The notes beneath the pieces were generated by a model. That model was not told the origin of the DNA. It made no database searches and worked only from the letters and a program-made list of their open reading frames with translations. This document shows, one piece after another, positions 26,451-35,203 of a DNA stretch of 64,000 nucleotides. The position numbers and the translations under genes are program-made. Each line of letters opens with the position of its first letter. The stretch's first letter is position 1. Source of the stretch: Pedobacter lusitanus (GTDB lineage: Bacteria; Bacteroidota; Bacteroidia; Sphingobacteriales; Sphingobacteriaceae); the NCBI RefSeq assembly GCF_040026395.1, contig NZ_CP157278.1, positions 744,001 to 808,000 of the forward strand. Direction: 5' to 3'.

Positions 26451-26485
26451 AAAAACCGGATCTGAACTATTCAGATCCGGTTTTT
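26451..26485 (+). terminator. Terminator of the DUF885 gene
   Basis: Perfect 15-bp arms run from AAAAACCGGATCTGA (26451-26465) to its exact reverse complement at 26471-26485, across a 5-base loop, 6 bp past the stop. The arm ends in TTTTT. Confidence 0.85.
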
Positions 26486-26583
26486 CAGGAATAGCATCAG
26501 CAGTCCAGTCAGATCTTCTTGTATAACAGCTCAATTAAACAGGAATAATTTTTCGTAATTTCGATTTATTATTTTTCTGAATT

Positions 26584-27294
26584 ATGAAATCAGCGCTCCT
26601 CTGTATTTTTCTTTTTCTGTCCACAGCGGCTTTTGCACAGCATAAGCCCTACCCGGATAAACCATCTACACATGGAATGATGTTAATGGGTAATGAAGTG
26701 ATCTATGCTTCACACTTACCTATGTTTCACAGCCCGCATGATTATCAGATAATCTCAGTGCTGGAATTATCAAAAGAAGATAAGGACAAATATGATCAGG
26801 ACAAAAAAGATCATCCTGATGACTCAGTATATACTATTGAGCCTGAAACCTTTGTACTTCCTGAAATGATTAACCATACCAAAACTTTCAGAGCCAGTAT
26901 CTATAGAGGCCATTTTGAAAGAGGCGGCACTAAATTTCTTGAAAATATTCCTGTAAAAATCAAACAGGTTATCTATTATAAGCAGTTTTATCAAACTGCA
27001 GTCAAACCGGCCAATCTTCAATATTTACTTTTTGGTAACCAGAAAGAACAGTTTCTGGTTCACCGGATTAGCTCCAAACCGGATTTTGATGAAAACATGA
27101 CCGTGCAGATCACTGATCAAAAGACACTGAAAGCAATCACTGACAATCTGTATCTGACCATTGAGTTTCCGGAAGCAGATCTGCGTAAACCCTTCTCCTG
27201 GAAACAAAATACCGGAACAAGAAAGCACACGCATGAACCTGTTCCGTTTGCAGTACATCATGTTTTTTATCTGGAATATGGTGATTTAGAATAA
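26584..27294 (+). CDS. Exported protein of unknown function
   Basis: The 236-residue protein has a signal peptide (SALLCIFLFLSTAAFAQ). The mature N-terminus is rich in His and Met (KPSTHGMMLMGNEVIYASHLPMFHSPHDY) and there is a second His-rich stretch near the C-terminus (RKHTHEPVPFAVHHVFYLEY). This could indicate metal binding, but I do not recognise a named family with certainty. It overlaps the 3' end of the convergent SDR gene by 9 bp. It has no operon partner. Confidence 0.7.
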   Translation: MKSALLCIFLFLSTAAFAQHKPYPDKPSTHGMMLMGNEVIYASHLPMFHSPHDYQIISVLELSKEDKDKYDQDKKDHPDDSVYTIEPETFVLPEMINHTKTFRASIYRGHFERGGTKFLENIPVKIKQVIYYKQFYQTAVKPANLQYLLFGNQKEQFLVHRISSKPDFDENMTVQITDQKTLKAITDNLYLTIEFPEADLRKPFSWKQNTGTRKHTHEPVPFAVHHVFYLEYGDLE

Positions 27295-28299
27295 GTCACT
27301 ACGTTCTGTTTTAAGATACATCATTGCTTCTTTTACTATCTGAACAGGATTTTTAGGATTAAAACCTAATTCTGTCCTGGCTTTGGAGATGTCAAAATCC
27401 TGTTGTAAACCAGAAAACATTGCAATATCCTTGGTGGTTAGCAGCGGTGCTTTTCCCGTCAGCCGGCTTCCTGTTTCCATTAGCCATGCAGCTATATACA
27501 AAACAGTTTTGGGTACCGCGACAGGAAGTTTAATGCTTAATTCCGGAAAAAGTTCCTGAGCAATTTTTGTAGTCTGTTTAATAGAAGTACATTTTTCATT
27601 CGCCAGAATGTAACGCTCTCCGCTCCTGCCATTTTCGGCAGCCAGATAACATCCTTCAGCTACGTCTTTAACATCTACCCAGTTCAACGCAATATTGGTT
27701 TCAATTGGAATTTCTTTATTCAGAATCAGCTTTACAATATTGTAGGAGACACTTAATGGACCGAAAGCTTTATCGCCGATCATTGCAGAAGGCAAAACAG
27801 CTACCAGTTCTATCTGGTATTTCGCCGCCAGTTCAAAAGCCAGCTTTTCACCATCGTTTTTAGAATTATAGTACATATCCCGGCGATCCGGATTCTGTCC
27901 GTTACTTTCGCTGACAGGTTGTATGGTATAATTTAAAGCGGCTATAGAACTTACATAAACAATTCTTTTCACCCCCGATTCTGCTGCCGCTTCAATCAGG
28001 TTTTTTGTCCCCTGAAGATTTACCTGATAAATCTCTTTTTCAGGATCTTTAGCCCATAGTTTAAAAGCTGCACCAACGGCATAAACTACGTCTACGCCCT
28101 GCATTGCTGATATTAAAGATTGTTTTTCGGTAATATCGGCTTGTACCATTTCACAATCCAGATCTGCAAAAGAGCTGTTATTTTTTAAATTTCTTACAGA
28201 TCCTCTTACCCGAATTCCTTTTTCAAGCAGTAACCTGATCAGGTTATTACCTAAATGCCCGTTACCCCCGGTAACCAATGCTAAATTTTGATGTATCAT
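27286..28299 (-). CDS. NAD(P)-dependent epimerase/dehydratase family protein (extended SDR)
   Basis: The 337-residue protein is read from ATG 28299; the frame is open to 28332. The N-terminal cofactor motif is ALVTGGNGHLGNNLIRLL, and VYVSSIAAL and the catalytic YYNSK follow. These place it among dihydroflavonol-4-reductase/cinnamoyl-CoA-reductase-like extended SDRs. Bacterial members act on varied carbonyl substrates, so none can be named. A Crp/Fnr-type regulator gene lies 64 bp upstream on the same strand and may control it. Confidence 0.87.
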   Translation of the reverse strand: MIHQNLALVTGGNGHLGNNLIRLLLEKGIRVRGSVRNLKNNSSFADLDCEMVQADITEKQSLISAMQGVDVVYAVGAAFKLWAKDPEKEIYQVNLQGTKNLIEAAAESGVKRIVYVSSIAALNYTIQPVSESNGQNPDRRDMYYNSKNDGEKLAFELAAKYQIELVAVLPSAMIGDKAFGPLSVSYNIVKLILNKEIPIETNIALNWVDVKDVAEGCYLAAENGRSGERYILANEKCTSIKQTTKIAQELFPELSIKLPVAVPKTVLYIAAWLMETGSRLTGKAPLLTTKDIAMFSGLQQDFDISKARTELGFNPKNPVQIVKEAMMYLKTERSDLF

Positions 28300-28363
28300 G
28301 TTCTTATCTTTTGAGAACACAAATCTGTACATTGATTAATGGCTAACACTTGACATTTGTTAG

Positions 28364-28960
28364 CTAATTATCTTTGGTAATTTTTCTCCGGATACGACTG
28401 AGACTCTCGGGTTTCATCCCCAGAAAAGATGCGATATATTGTAAAGGAACATGATGAATAATAGCCGGATAGTTATCTATCAGCTTTGTATAACGCTGTT
28501 CTGCAGTCAGACTGGCTAACTCTCTTGCGCGGTTTTCATTGTAAGCCAGTGCCATCTGGAAAACCAGGATACTATAATCTTTAAAAACTGAACTCTGCTC
28601 ACAGATCGTATCCAGATCAGCTTTGGTAATCCTTAATAATTCACATTCGGTAATACATTCTACGTTTTCAGCTGCTTTGGTCTGACTGTTAAAATGCGAA
28701 TACGAAGTAATAAACCCCGGTGGACAGTTCAAATGTGTAGTAACTTCGTCACCTGCCTCATTGTAATGAAAAAGCCTGATAAAGCCCGAAACAACGTAGT
28801 AAAGATATTTGGGGATATGACCTTCCTCTTCTATAATTTCATTTTTAGCAAATAATACCGGTTCAAAATACTTCCTGCATAAGGTAATATCCGATGCTGT
28901 TAGTTTAACCTGAGCAGCTGCATTGCTGAACAAATGCTGATACATTTTATCTGAAAACAT
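28364..28960 (-). CDS. Crp/Fnr family transcriptional regulator
   Basis: The 198-residue protein has a cyclic-nucleotide-binding-like roll (residues about 20-120; FAKNEIIEEEGHIPKYLYYV) and a C-terminal HTH with LQYIASFLGMKPESLSRIRRKI. It is the same short subtype as the protein at 20597-21163. It lies upstream of the SDR gene on the same strand and is divergent from the Vat-type acetyltransferase. Either neighbour could be its target; the sequence does not decide. Confidence 0.87.
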   Translation of the reverse strand: MFSDKMYQHLFSNAAAQVKLTASDITLCRKYFEPVLFAKNEIIEEEGHIPKYLYYVVSGFIRLFHYNEAGDEVTTHLNCPPGFITSYSHFNSQTKAAENVECITECELLRITKADLDTICEQSSVFKDYSILVFQMALAYNENRARELASLTAEQRYTKLIDNYPAIIHHVPLQYIASFLGMKPESLSRIRRKITKDN

Positions 28961-29105
28961 TAAAATCTTTTAGGGATATATATGATAGGTCCAAAGGTCT
29001 GAATTAATATGCAATTGAATTTTATTTTATTAGTTTTTCTACTAATTTAGCAAGATTGCAAACGCTCCGCTGCTTAAGAACAAAAAGCTGCAGTAAAAAC
29101 AGATC

Positions 29106-29729
29106 ATGATGAAAGGACCAGATAAAGATGAGAAGTACCCGATGAGTCAATACAACAGACTCTGTTTTTTAAAGAACATCATTACCAATCCTAATATCAT
29201 AGTCGGCGATTATACTTATTATGACGATTTTAAGGACGTTTATAATTTTGAAAGAAATGTTAAATATCATTTCGATTTCATTGGTGATAAACTGATTATT
29301 GGCAAATTCTGTATGATAGCTTCGGGAGTAACGTTTATTATGAATGGTGCAAATCATAAAATGGATGGAATAACTGCCTATCCTTTTAACATTTTTGGTA
29401 ATGGCTGGGAAAAAGTCACTCCTAAAATGGAAGAACTTCCTTTTAAAGGCGATACCATTGTCGGTAATGATGTCTGGATCGGATCAAACGCGACCATCAT
29501 GCCAGGAGTTCATATTGGGGATGGTGCCATCATTGCAACAAACACCACCGTAACCCGTGACGTACCCCCCTACACTGTTGTAGGAGGAAATCCGGGAAAA
29601 GAGATCAGAAAACGCTTTTCTCCGGAAAAGATTGAAGAACTGCTGGAACTGAAGTGGTGGGACTGGAAAATTGAACGCATTACAGAGAATCTTCATGAAT
29701 TGACTGGTCCCCAATCACGTTTTTTATAA
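29106..29729 (+). CDS. Vat-type streptogramin A O-acetyltransferase (xenobiotic acetyltransferase family)
   Basis: The 207-residue left-handed beta-helix acetyltransferase has IIVGDYTYYDD, FIGDKLIIGKFC, FIMNGANHKMDG (with the catalytic His), YPFNIFGNGWEK and VVGGNPGKEIRKRF, all in the order and spacing of Vat/CatB-type enzymes. The hexapeptide repeats (IVGNDVWIGSNATIMPGVHI) lie at residues about 118-165. Vat enzymes acetylate streptogramin A antibiotics such as virginiamycin M. Resistance is inferred, since chromosomal relatives may have other acceptors. It is a single gene with no mobile-element signs and is convergent with the EamA exporter gene. Confidence 0.88.
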   Translation: MMKGPDKDEKYPMSQYNRLCFLKNIITNPNIIVGDYTYYDDFKDVYNFERNVKYHFDFIGDKLIIGKFCMIASGVTFIMNGANHKMDGITAYPFNIFGNGWEKVTPKMEELPFKGDTIVGNDVWIGSNATIMPGVHIGDGAIIATNTTVTRDVPPYTVVGGNPGKEIRKRFSPEKIEELLELKWWDWKIERITENLHELTGPQSRFL

Positions 29730-29730
29730 A

Positions 29731-30714
29731 TCAGGCCGAAATTCTGTATTTTAATATAACCGGCTTATCCGGCTGCTTTTTCATGGCAGGTTTACGGTAT
29801 TTTACCAGGTTAATCAGTAATACACTGATCAGTATCACAGCTAATCCGCCAATCTGCACTAACGAGATATGTTCCCCGGCAAATAGCACACCCAATATTA
29901 CAGCAACAACCGGATTTACGTAAGAATGGGTGCTAACCTGGGTTACCGGCCTCACTTTAAGCAACCAGATATAGGCGCTAAAGGCAATAATAGACCCAAA
30001 AAATATCAGGTAAGCAATTGCGAACCAGGATGCTCCACTCACCTGACTAAAATGAAAACTGTTATATTCATTATGGAAAAATCCGGCTGGGATGAAAGCT
30101 ATACCAGCAATAATCATCTGCCAGGCTATATTCATTCTTGCAGGAGATTCACTTGTTTTACGTTTAGAGAATAATGCACCCAGTGACCATGAAACCGGAG
30201 CCAGCAAGAGTAAAGCCATTGCAGAAAGCATAGTTAAATCAGGATGACCTGATAATGCTTTGCCTGCCTGTTCTCCGAACAACAAAACGACTCCGGCAAA
30301 TCCGGTCAGCAGCCCTGTAAGTGTTGAGGTACTCTTGAAATTCACTTTCCAGTTAGCTCTGTCAAAGATGACAACCCAGATTGGCGCTACAGAAACAAGA
30401 ATCGCAACCATAGCACTGGGTAATATCTGCTCTACCCAGATTACAATTCCTGTCGCTACAAATAATAACAGTAAACCACTGATACCAGAATTGATAATAT
30501 CTCTTTTAACCCATATTTTATCTCCCTTATAAGCACACCAGGCCAGCAGCAGTATACCGGCTACGGTAAAGCGAAATGCCCCCATCAGCATTGGAGGAAA
30601 GCTCTTTAAAGCCATTTGTATAAAGAAGTAAGTAGAACCCCAAACGATGTATACCGTAGCAAATGCAATAACAACCAGTAATGCAGCAGCCTTTTTTTGA
30701 GTCATGTGTTCCAT
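29731..30714 (-). CDS. EamA family (DMT superfamily) transporter
   Basis: The 327-residue protein has ten predicted membrane segments in two EamA repeats (GSTYFFIQMALKSFPPMLMG at the start of the first; SFHFSQVSGASWFAIAYLIFFGSIIAF in the second, residues about 215-245). The basic C-terminus is cytoplasmic. Such proteins export amino acids or other small metabolites. It is divergent from a MocR-type regulator gene across 97 bp, a common regulator-transporter pairing. Confidence 0.9.
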   Translation of the reverse strand: MEHMTQKKAAALLVVIAFATVYIVWGSTYFFIQMALKSFPPMLMGAFRFTVAGILLLAWCAYKGDKIWVKRDIINSGISGLLLLFVATGIVIWVEQILPSAMVAILVSVAPIWVVIFDRANWKVNFKSTSTLTGLLTGFAGVVLLFGEQAGKALSGHPDLTMLSAMALLLLAPVSWSLGALFSKRKTSESPARMNIAWQMIIAGIAFIPAGFFHNEYNSFHFSQVSGASWFAIAYLIFFGSIIAFSAYIWLLKVRPVTQVSTHSYVNPVVAVILGVLFAGEHISLVQIGGLAVILISVLLINLVKYRKPAMKKQPDKPVILKYRISA

Positions 30715-30811
30715 ATCTTTTATTGTTTATATAATTATTAATTATCTATTCAAATTTAACTGACAATTGGCCTATCTTAGTAGTCCAGTATTAACAATAT
30801 AAATAGGCCAG

Positions 30812-32302
30812 ATGACTTATACAGGAAGCTTACTCAGCATCGATAAAAATCTGCAGATACCGGTATATCTTCAGATCGCAAATGGGATCATTGCTCATAT
30901 CAGGCAGGGTGTACTGAAACCCGGATCAGCTTTACCCGGCAGCCGTATTCTTGCAACCACTTTATATGTCCATAGAAAAACTATTGTTGCCGCTTATGAC
31001 GAGCTGTATGCGCAAAGCTGGGTTGACACTTTCCCCCGAAAAGGAATATTTGTAGCTAAAAATCTCCCTGATGTAACACCAAGGAACATCGTCGCTGATT
31101 CTAAAACCGGATCCTACCCGGAAAAGACATTTTTCATGGTAGATCAGAACAAGATTCCTTTTCCTGAAGTTTTTAAAGCACCACCTGCCTATAATCTGAT
31201 TATCAATGATGGTTATCCTGATACCCGCCTGGCGCCGGTAGAATTACTGGTCCGTGAATACCGTCGTTTTGCCAATTACCATTTTTTACCCAAATACCTG
31301 ACCTATGGACCAGAACAGGGATCTGAAAATCTGCGCATAGAACTGGCCCGTTTTCTCGCGGATACCAGAGGGCTGAATATTAGTCCTGAGCATATCTTAA
31401 TTACCAAAGGTGCCCAGATGGCCATTTATCTGACTGCTGAAATTCTGATTACCAAAAATGATACTGTAATTGCCGGCGACCCGGGTTTTTTAGGTGCCAA
31501 TGATATTTTCAAGCATGCAGGAGCAAATCTGGAGCTTGTTCCTGTAGACGAATATGGAATGGATATGGATGCTGTAGAAGAAATTTGTAAACGAAAAAAA
31601 GTAAAACTGATTTATGTTATTCCGCATCATCACAGACCCACTACGGTTACATTAAGTTCAGAAAGGCGGATGCGTCTGCTGGAGCTGGCCACCAGATATC
31701 GCTTTGCCATAGTGGAGGATGACTATGATTATGACTATCATTACAGCAGCAGTCCTATTCTTCCGCTTGCCAGCCTGGATTACTGCGGCAGTGTGATCTA
31801 TATAGGTTCATTTAGTAAAACTATAGCTCCGGGTATCCGGATTGGTTTTATGATCAGCCCGAAAAATCTGATTATACAGGCAACAAGATTACGTAAATTA
31901 ATTGACCGGCAGGGAGAACAGTTACTGGAAGAAGCAATGGCTAATCTGCTTAAAAACGGTGATATCGGCAGGCATCTGAAAAAATCAAATAAGATATACC
32001 ATGAGCGCCGGGATATGTTTTGTCAGCTCTTACAGAAAAACCTGGAAGGACTGGTTGAATTTAATGTGCCTGATGGTGGCTTTGCAGTCTGGATGAAATA
32101 CTTAAATGGGATCAAACCTCAGGATGTGGCTGAAAAAGCATTGTCAGCGGGTTTATCAATCAGTAATGGCACTGCTTATTTTGACGATGAAAACTATCAG
32201 CATCATTATATCAGGGCAGGTTTTGCTTCACTGACCCCAAAAGAGATGGAAGATGCGATAGAGATACTGGCCAGAGTTGTCAAAAAACTAAACGGCCTGT
32301 AA
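30812..32302 (+). CDS. MocR/PdxR-type regulator (GntR HTH fused to class I aminotransferase domain)
   Basis: The 496-residue protein has an N-terminal GntR winged helix (residues about 12-80, LQIANGIIAHIRQGVLKPGSALPGSR shown in part) and an aminotransferase-fold domain from about 130. The PLP-lysine region is IGSFSKTIAPGIRIGF, and VEDDYDYDYHY is the family's PLP-contact motif. MocR proteins sense PLP or amino-donor compounds and act as transcription regulators. Its divergent neighbour, the EamA transporter, is the likely target. Enzymatic activity is not expected. Confidence 0.92.
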   Translation: MTYTGSLLSIDKNLQIPVYLQIANGIIAHIRQGVLKPGSALPGSRILATTLYVHRKTIVAAYDELYAQSWVDTFPRKGIFVAKNLPDVTPRNIVADSKTGSYPEKTFFMVDQNKIPFPEVFKAPPAYNLIINDGYPDTRLAPVELLVREYRRFANYHFLPKYLTYGPEQGSENLRIELARFLADTRGLNISPEHILITKGAQMAIYLTAEILITKNDTVIAGDPGFLGANDIFKHAGANLELVPVDEYGMDMDAVEEICKRKKVKLIYVIPHHHRPTTVTLSSERRMRLLELATRYRFAIVEDDYDYDYHYSSSPILPLASLDYCGSVIYIGSFSKTIAPGIRIGFMISPKNLIIQATRLRKLIDRQGEQLLEEAMANLLKNGDIGRHLKKSNKIYHERRDMFCQLLQKNLEGLVEFNVPDGGFAVWMKYLNGIKPQDVAEKALSAGLSISNGTAYFDDENYQHHYIRAGFASLTPKEMEDAIEILARVVKKLNGL

Positions 32303-32420
32303 AAATTACATTTGCCGGATAACCTGTAAGACCGACCAGCTGTCCCTGCCTGATTGCAATTGGTCAAATTGTTTCTCACACGATTTTATTATTCTCCTTT
32401 TTTGCAGAAAATATAAAAAT

Positions 32421-33029
32421 ATGAGAACACAATTTAACAAGAGAAGTCTGTTTCTGATCCCTGCAATCGCTTTGCTTTTAATTACGAATACAGCAAAATC
32501 GCAAAATGCTATCCCATTCCACATCGGTTTAAAAGGAGGAGCCAATTTCACTGACTTAAGTCTTAACTATGCTGATCTGACTAATAAATATGCTGCCGGT
32601 TATTCTGCAGGTGCTTTTACAAGGATAGATATTTCCAAACTGTATGTTCAGGGAGAACTTTTGTATACACACAAATCTTCAAAGGTAGAATCAGCTAAAC
32701 TGGGTACAGAAAAAACATCCTGGAACAGTATCGAAGTACCGGTTACCATCGGATATAAAATTTTAAAATCAGCTCATCTGAACGTTAGGGTATTCGGTGG
32801 CGGTGTATATTCTTATATATTAAATGATAAGGCACGCATACTTCAGGAAGTAAAAGAATCATTTAAGAAATTTGATAAATCAAATATCGGCTACGTTGCG
32901 GGTGTGGGTGTAGATTTAGGCAAAATCACGTTGGATCTGAGCGCCCAGGGAGCATTAACCAGGATGAGCAGCGACTTCAAATCCCGCCCTCTTACCTTTC
33001 AGGCAACCGTTGGCTTCATGATCTTTTAA
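32421..33029 (+). CDS. Small outer-membrane beta-barrel protein (porin family)
   Basis: The 202-residue protein has a signal peptide (FLIPAIALLLITNTAKSQ) and a barrel starting with the family's HIGLKGGANFTDLS. It ends in a strand with a C-terminal aromatic (FQATVGFMIF), as expected for outer-membrane insertion. It belongs to the PorT/outer-membrane beta-barrel group, whose roles are mostly unknown. A repeat element with terminal inverted repeats begins 18 bp after its stop. Confidence 0.85.
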   Translation: MRTQFNKRSLFLIPAIALLLITNTAKSQNAIPFHIGLKGGANFTDLSLNYADLTNKYAAGYSAGAFTRIDISKLYVQGELLYTHKSSKVESAKLGTEKTSWNSIEVPVTIGYKILKSAHLNVRVFGGGVYSYILNDKARILQEVKESFKKFDKSNIGYVAGVGVDLGKITLDLSAQGALTRMSSDFKSRPLTFQATVGFMIF

Positions 33030-33046
33030 AAATTCTTTCTACTTTA

Positions 33047-33174
33047 GAGCCTGTTTAAAATTTGACGGTTAAGAAACTATTTAAATTTAGGTGAAAAAAA
33101 TCATTTATTTTTTCAATTGGTTTGCGTCTTTTTGCAGACGGAGCAATAGATCAGATAAATTTTGAACAAGGCTC
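33047..33174. mobile_element. 128-bp MITE-like element with terminal inverted repeats
   Basis: The left end reads GAGCCTGTTTAAAATTTGA. The right end, as reverse complement, begins GAGCCTTGTTCAAAATTTA, so the two are imperfect terminal inverted repeats. TTA flanks both ends (33044-33046 and 33175-33177), consistent with a 3-bp target duplication. There is no ORF inside. The end sequence and TNA-type target suggest mobilisation by an IS5-family transposase (inference). The terminal sequence is related to the repeats at 40.7 and 53.0 kb. Confidence 0.65.
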
Positions 33175-33289
33175 TTAACAAATAATGAGCATAGCTTCAG
33201 GGGCCGGATAAGCTCTTGCAGGCTTTGTCATGTAATAAGAAATCTCATTAAGCAATGATACACAAAGCTAAAACAGCAATAACGACTAA

Positions 33290-34348
33290 ATGAAGACCTT
33301 TACTTTTAATAAACGATGGCTCATCATAGGAGGCTTCTGGATTGTCCTGGAAATTGCTTTCTGGGCACAGGTCCTGCGTGACTATCCATTAATACCAGCC
33401 ACCTATGTAGCTACTGTTATTACGCTTGCCTCAATGATATCTGCCCATACTTTAAGTGATTTATTATTACCTAAAGCAATGCTGACAGGAAAAATGAAAG
33501 TTTTCGCCATCCAATGTGTCCTGCTTACCCTTTTTCTTGCAGCTGCTATAGGTGGTGCAGCAGTAAGTTGCTACTGGTTATTTTTACATGGCACCCCCTA
33601 CGACAGCCTGGGAAGAATAATTGCCTTTGATGACTTCTGGCTGAAAATGGGCAGCGCTGTTCCGTCAGCGGTACTGATCAACGCAACTGCATGTGGTTTG
33701 CGGTTTTATGAAGAACATGGAAAAATAGAAAAAAATCATGCACTCCTGCAGCAGGCACATCTTGAAGCTCAGTTAAGAATACTTCAGGATCAGATTAATC
33801 CGCATCTGATGTTTAATGTATTAAATCATATTCATATTCTGATGCAGAAAAATGTCGATCTGGCCTCGGTCCTGCTGGTCAAATTTTCAGATATACTCCG
33901 TTATCAGCTGTATGAATGCAACCGGGAATCAGTATTACTGGATCGCGAAGTACAATATCTGAAAGACCTGGTCGCAGTGGAGAAAATCCGGTGGGGAGAA
34001 GAATTAAAGGTTGTCTGCATCTGGAATATACAGGACGGAAAACGCGACATTGTGCCTCTTTTACTGGTACCTTTTGTCGAAAATGCCTTTAAACATGTAT
34101 CCAGATTACCCATGGAAAAAGGGTATGTAACCTTAATTTTAAATCAGGAGAACGACCAGCTGATCTTTACCATAGAAAACTCCAGTTCTGTCCAACAACC
34201 CAGAAAAGGCAACAGTCACGGTCTTGGCCTGGAGAATGTCAGAAAAAGACTTGAGTTGTTATATCCCACTCAGCATCAGCTAAACATTGATAAAACTAAT
34301 CACACTTTTAACGTAGCATTGACTATACATTTACATCCAAAGAAATAA
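33290..34348 (+). CDS. LytS-type membrane sensor histidine kinase
   Basis: The 352-residue protein has four N-terminal membrane segments (residues about 10-135), then the His_kinase domain with the phospho-acceptor His in DQINPHLMFNVLNHIHILM and the N-box LLLVPFVENAFKHV. The G-box GLGLENVRKRLELLYP follows. It lacks the usual extracytoplasmic sensor domain. It would phosphorylate the LytTR regulator encoded 2 bp downstream. The signal is unknown. Confidence 0.92.
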   Translation: MKTFTFNKRWLIIGGFWIVLEIAFWAQVLRDYPLIPATYVATVITLASMISAHTLSDLLLPKAMLTGKMKVFAIQCVLLTLFLAAAIGGAAVSCYWLFLHGTPYDSLGRIIAFDDFWLKMGSAVPSAVLINATACGLRFYEEHGKIEKNHALLQQAHLEAQLRILQDQINPHLMFNVLNHIHILMQKNVDLASVLLVKFSDILRYQLYECNRESVLLDREVQYLKDLVAVEKIRWGEELKVVCIWNIQDGKRDIVPLLLVPFVENAFKHVSRLPMEKGYVTLILNQENDQLIFTIENSSSVQQPRKGNSHGLGLENVRKRLELLYPTQHQLNIDKTNHTFNVALTIHLHPKK

Positions 34349-34350
34349 AA

Positions 34351-35100
34351 ATGGCGCTTATTCCCTCAAATCACACTCATGAAGCTCCTTTACAATGCCT
34401 GGTCATTGACGACGAACCTCTTGCCAGAGATGGTATCATAGATTTTTGCAGCAAACTGGATTTTTTACAGGTAGCAGGCTCCTGTTCTACAGCCATGGAC
34501 GCTTCTGATTATATACAGCAGGGAAATATCGACCTGCTGTTTCTTGATATCAACATGCCCTATCTTTCAGGGCTTGAATTCCTGGAAACACTTGAACACC
34601 CTCCGCTTACAATTTTGACCACAGCCTATTCTGAACATGCTATAGAAGGCTACAGATTGCAGATCGTTGATTACTTACTTAAACCAATTACTTTTAAGCG
34701 TTTCTACCAGGCTGCATTAAAGGCCAGACAGCAGCATCTGATGAGTATAACACCCAAACATCCACAATCGGTTGATACTTTTTTATATGTCCGCCAGGGC
34801 GATAGTTTTCAAAAGATATCATGGGTTGATATCTTATTTATCGAAGGAATGCAAAACTATGCCAGACTTCATTTTAAAGACCGTGAGCTGATTATTCATC
34901 AAACCATGATCTCTCTGGAAGAGACACTTCCAAAAGATAACTTTTTCAGAATACACAAGTCTTACCTGATCAATATTTCTCATATCGACTCGGTATCCGG
35001 AGGAAGAATTTTTATCAATGGTACTGAACTTCCTATTTCCAGAAACCGCCGGGAAGACCTGTTAAAAGAAGTGGTCTATACCAAATTGCTTAGCAGATAA
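34351..35100 (+). CDS. LytTR-family response regulator
   Basis: The 249-residue protein has a receiver domain at residues about 13-125 with acidic pocket VIDDEP, phospho-acceptor Asp in LLFLDINMP and Lys in VDYLLKPI. A C-terminal LytTR DNA-binding domain (DILFIEGMQNYARLHF, FRIHKSYLINISHI) follows. It forms a two-component pair with the adjacent kinase. LytTR regulators bind direct repeats; targets cannot be read from this window. Confidence 0.93.
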   Translation: MALIPSNHTHEAPLQCLVIDDEPLARDGIIDFCSKLDFLQVAGSCSTAMDASDYIQQGNIDLLFLDINMPYLSGLEFLETLEHPPLTILTTAYSEHAIEGYRLQIVDYLLKPITFKRFYQAALKARQQHLMSITPKHPQSVDTFLYVRQGDSFQKISWVDILFIEGMQNYARLHFKDRELIIHQTMISLEETLPKDNFFRIHKSYLINISHIDSVSGGRIFINGTELPISRNRREDLLKEVVYTKLLSR

Positions 35101-35125
35101 GCTTTTTGATACAGACCAGTTAATC

Positions 35126-35150
35126 ATACCTCTTCATGAGGTATTTTTTT
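35126..35150 (+). terminator. Terminator of the LytS/LytTR operon
   Basis: The arms ATACCTC (35126-35132) and GAGGTAT (35138-35144) surround a 5-base loop, followed by a run of T. A second inverted repeat, GCTCCGGATTC (35152-35162) with GAATCCGGAGC (35184-35194), follows and lies just after the stop of the convergent gene. Confidence 0.8.
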
Positions 35151-35203
35151 TGCTCCGGATTCGGATAAACCAAAGCCTATCCTGAATCCGGAGCTTTGAT
35201 CAT

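Noticed and set aside
29038..29050. Near match to the 17.8-kb palindrome arm (CTACTAATTTAG)
   Set aside because: Only one half site is present and the inverted arm is missing.
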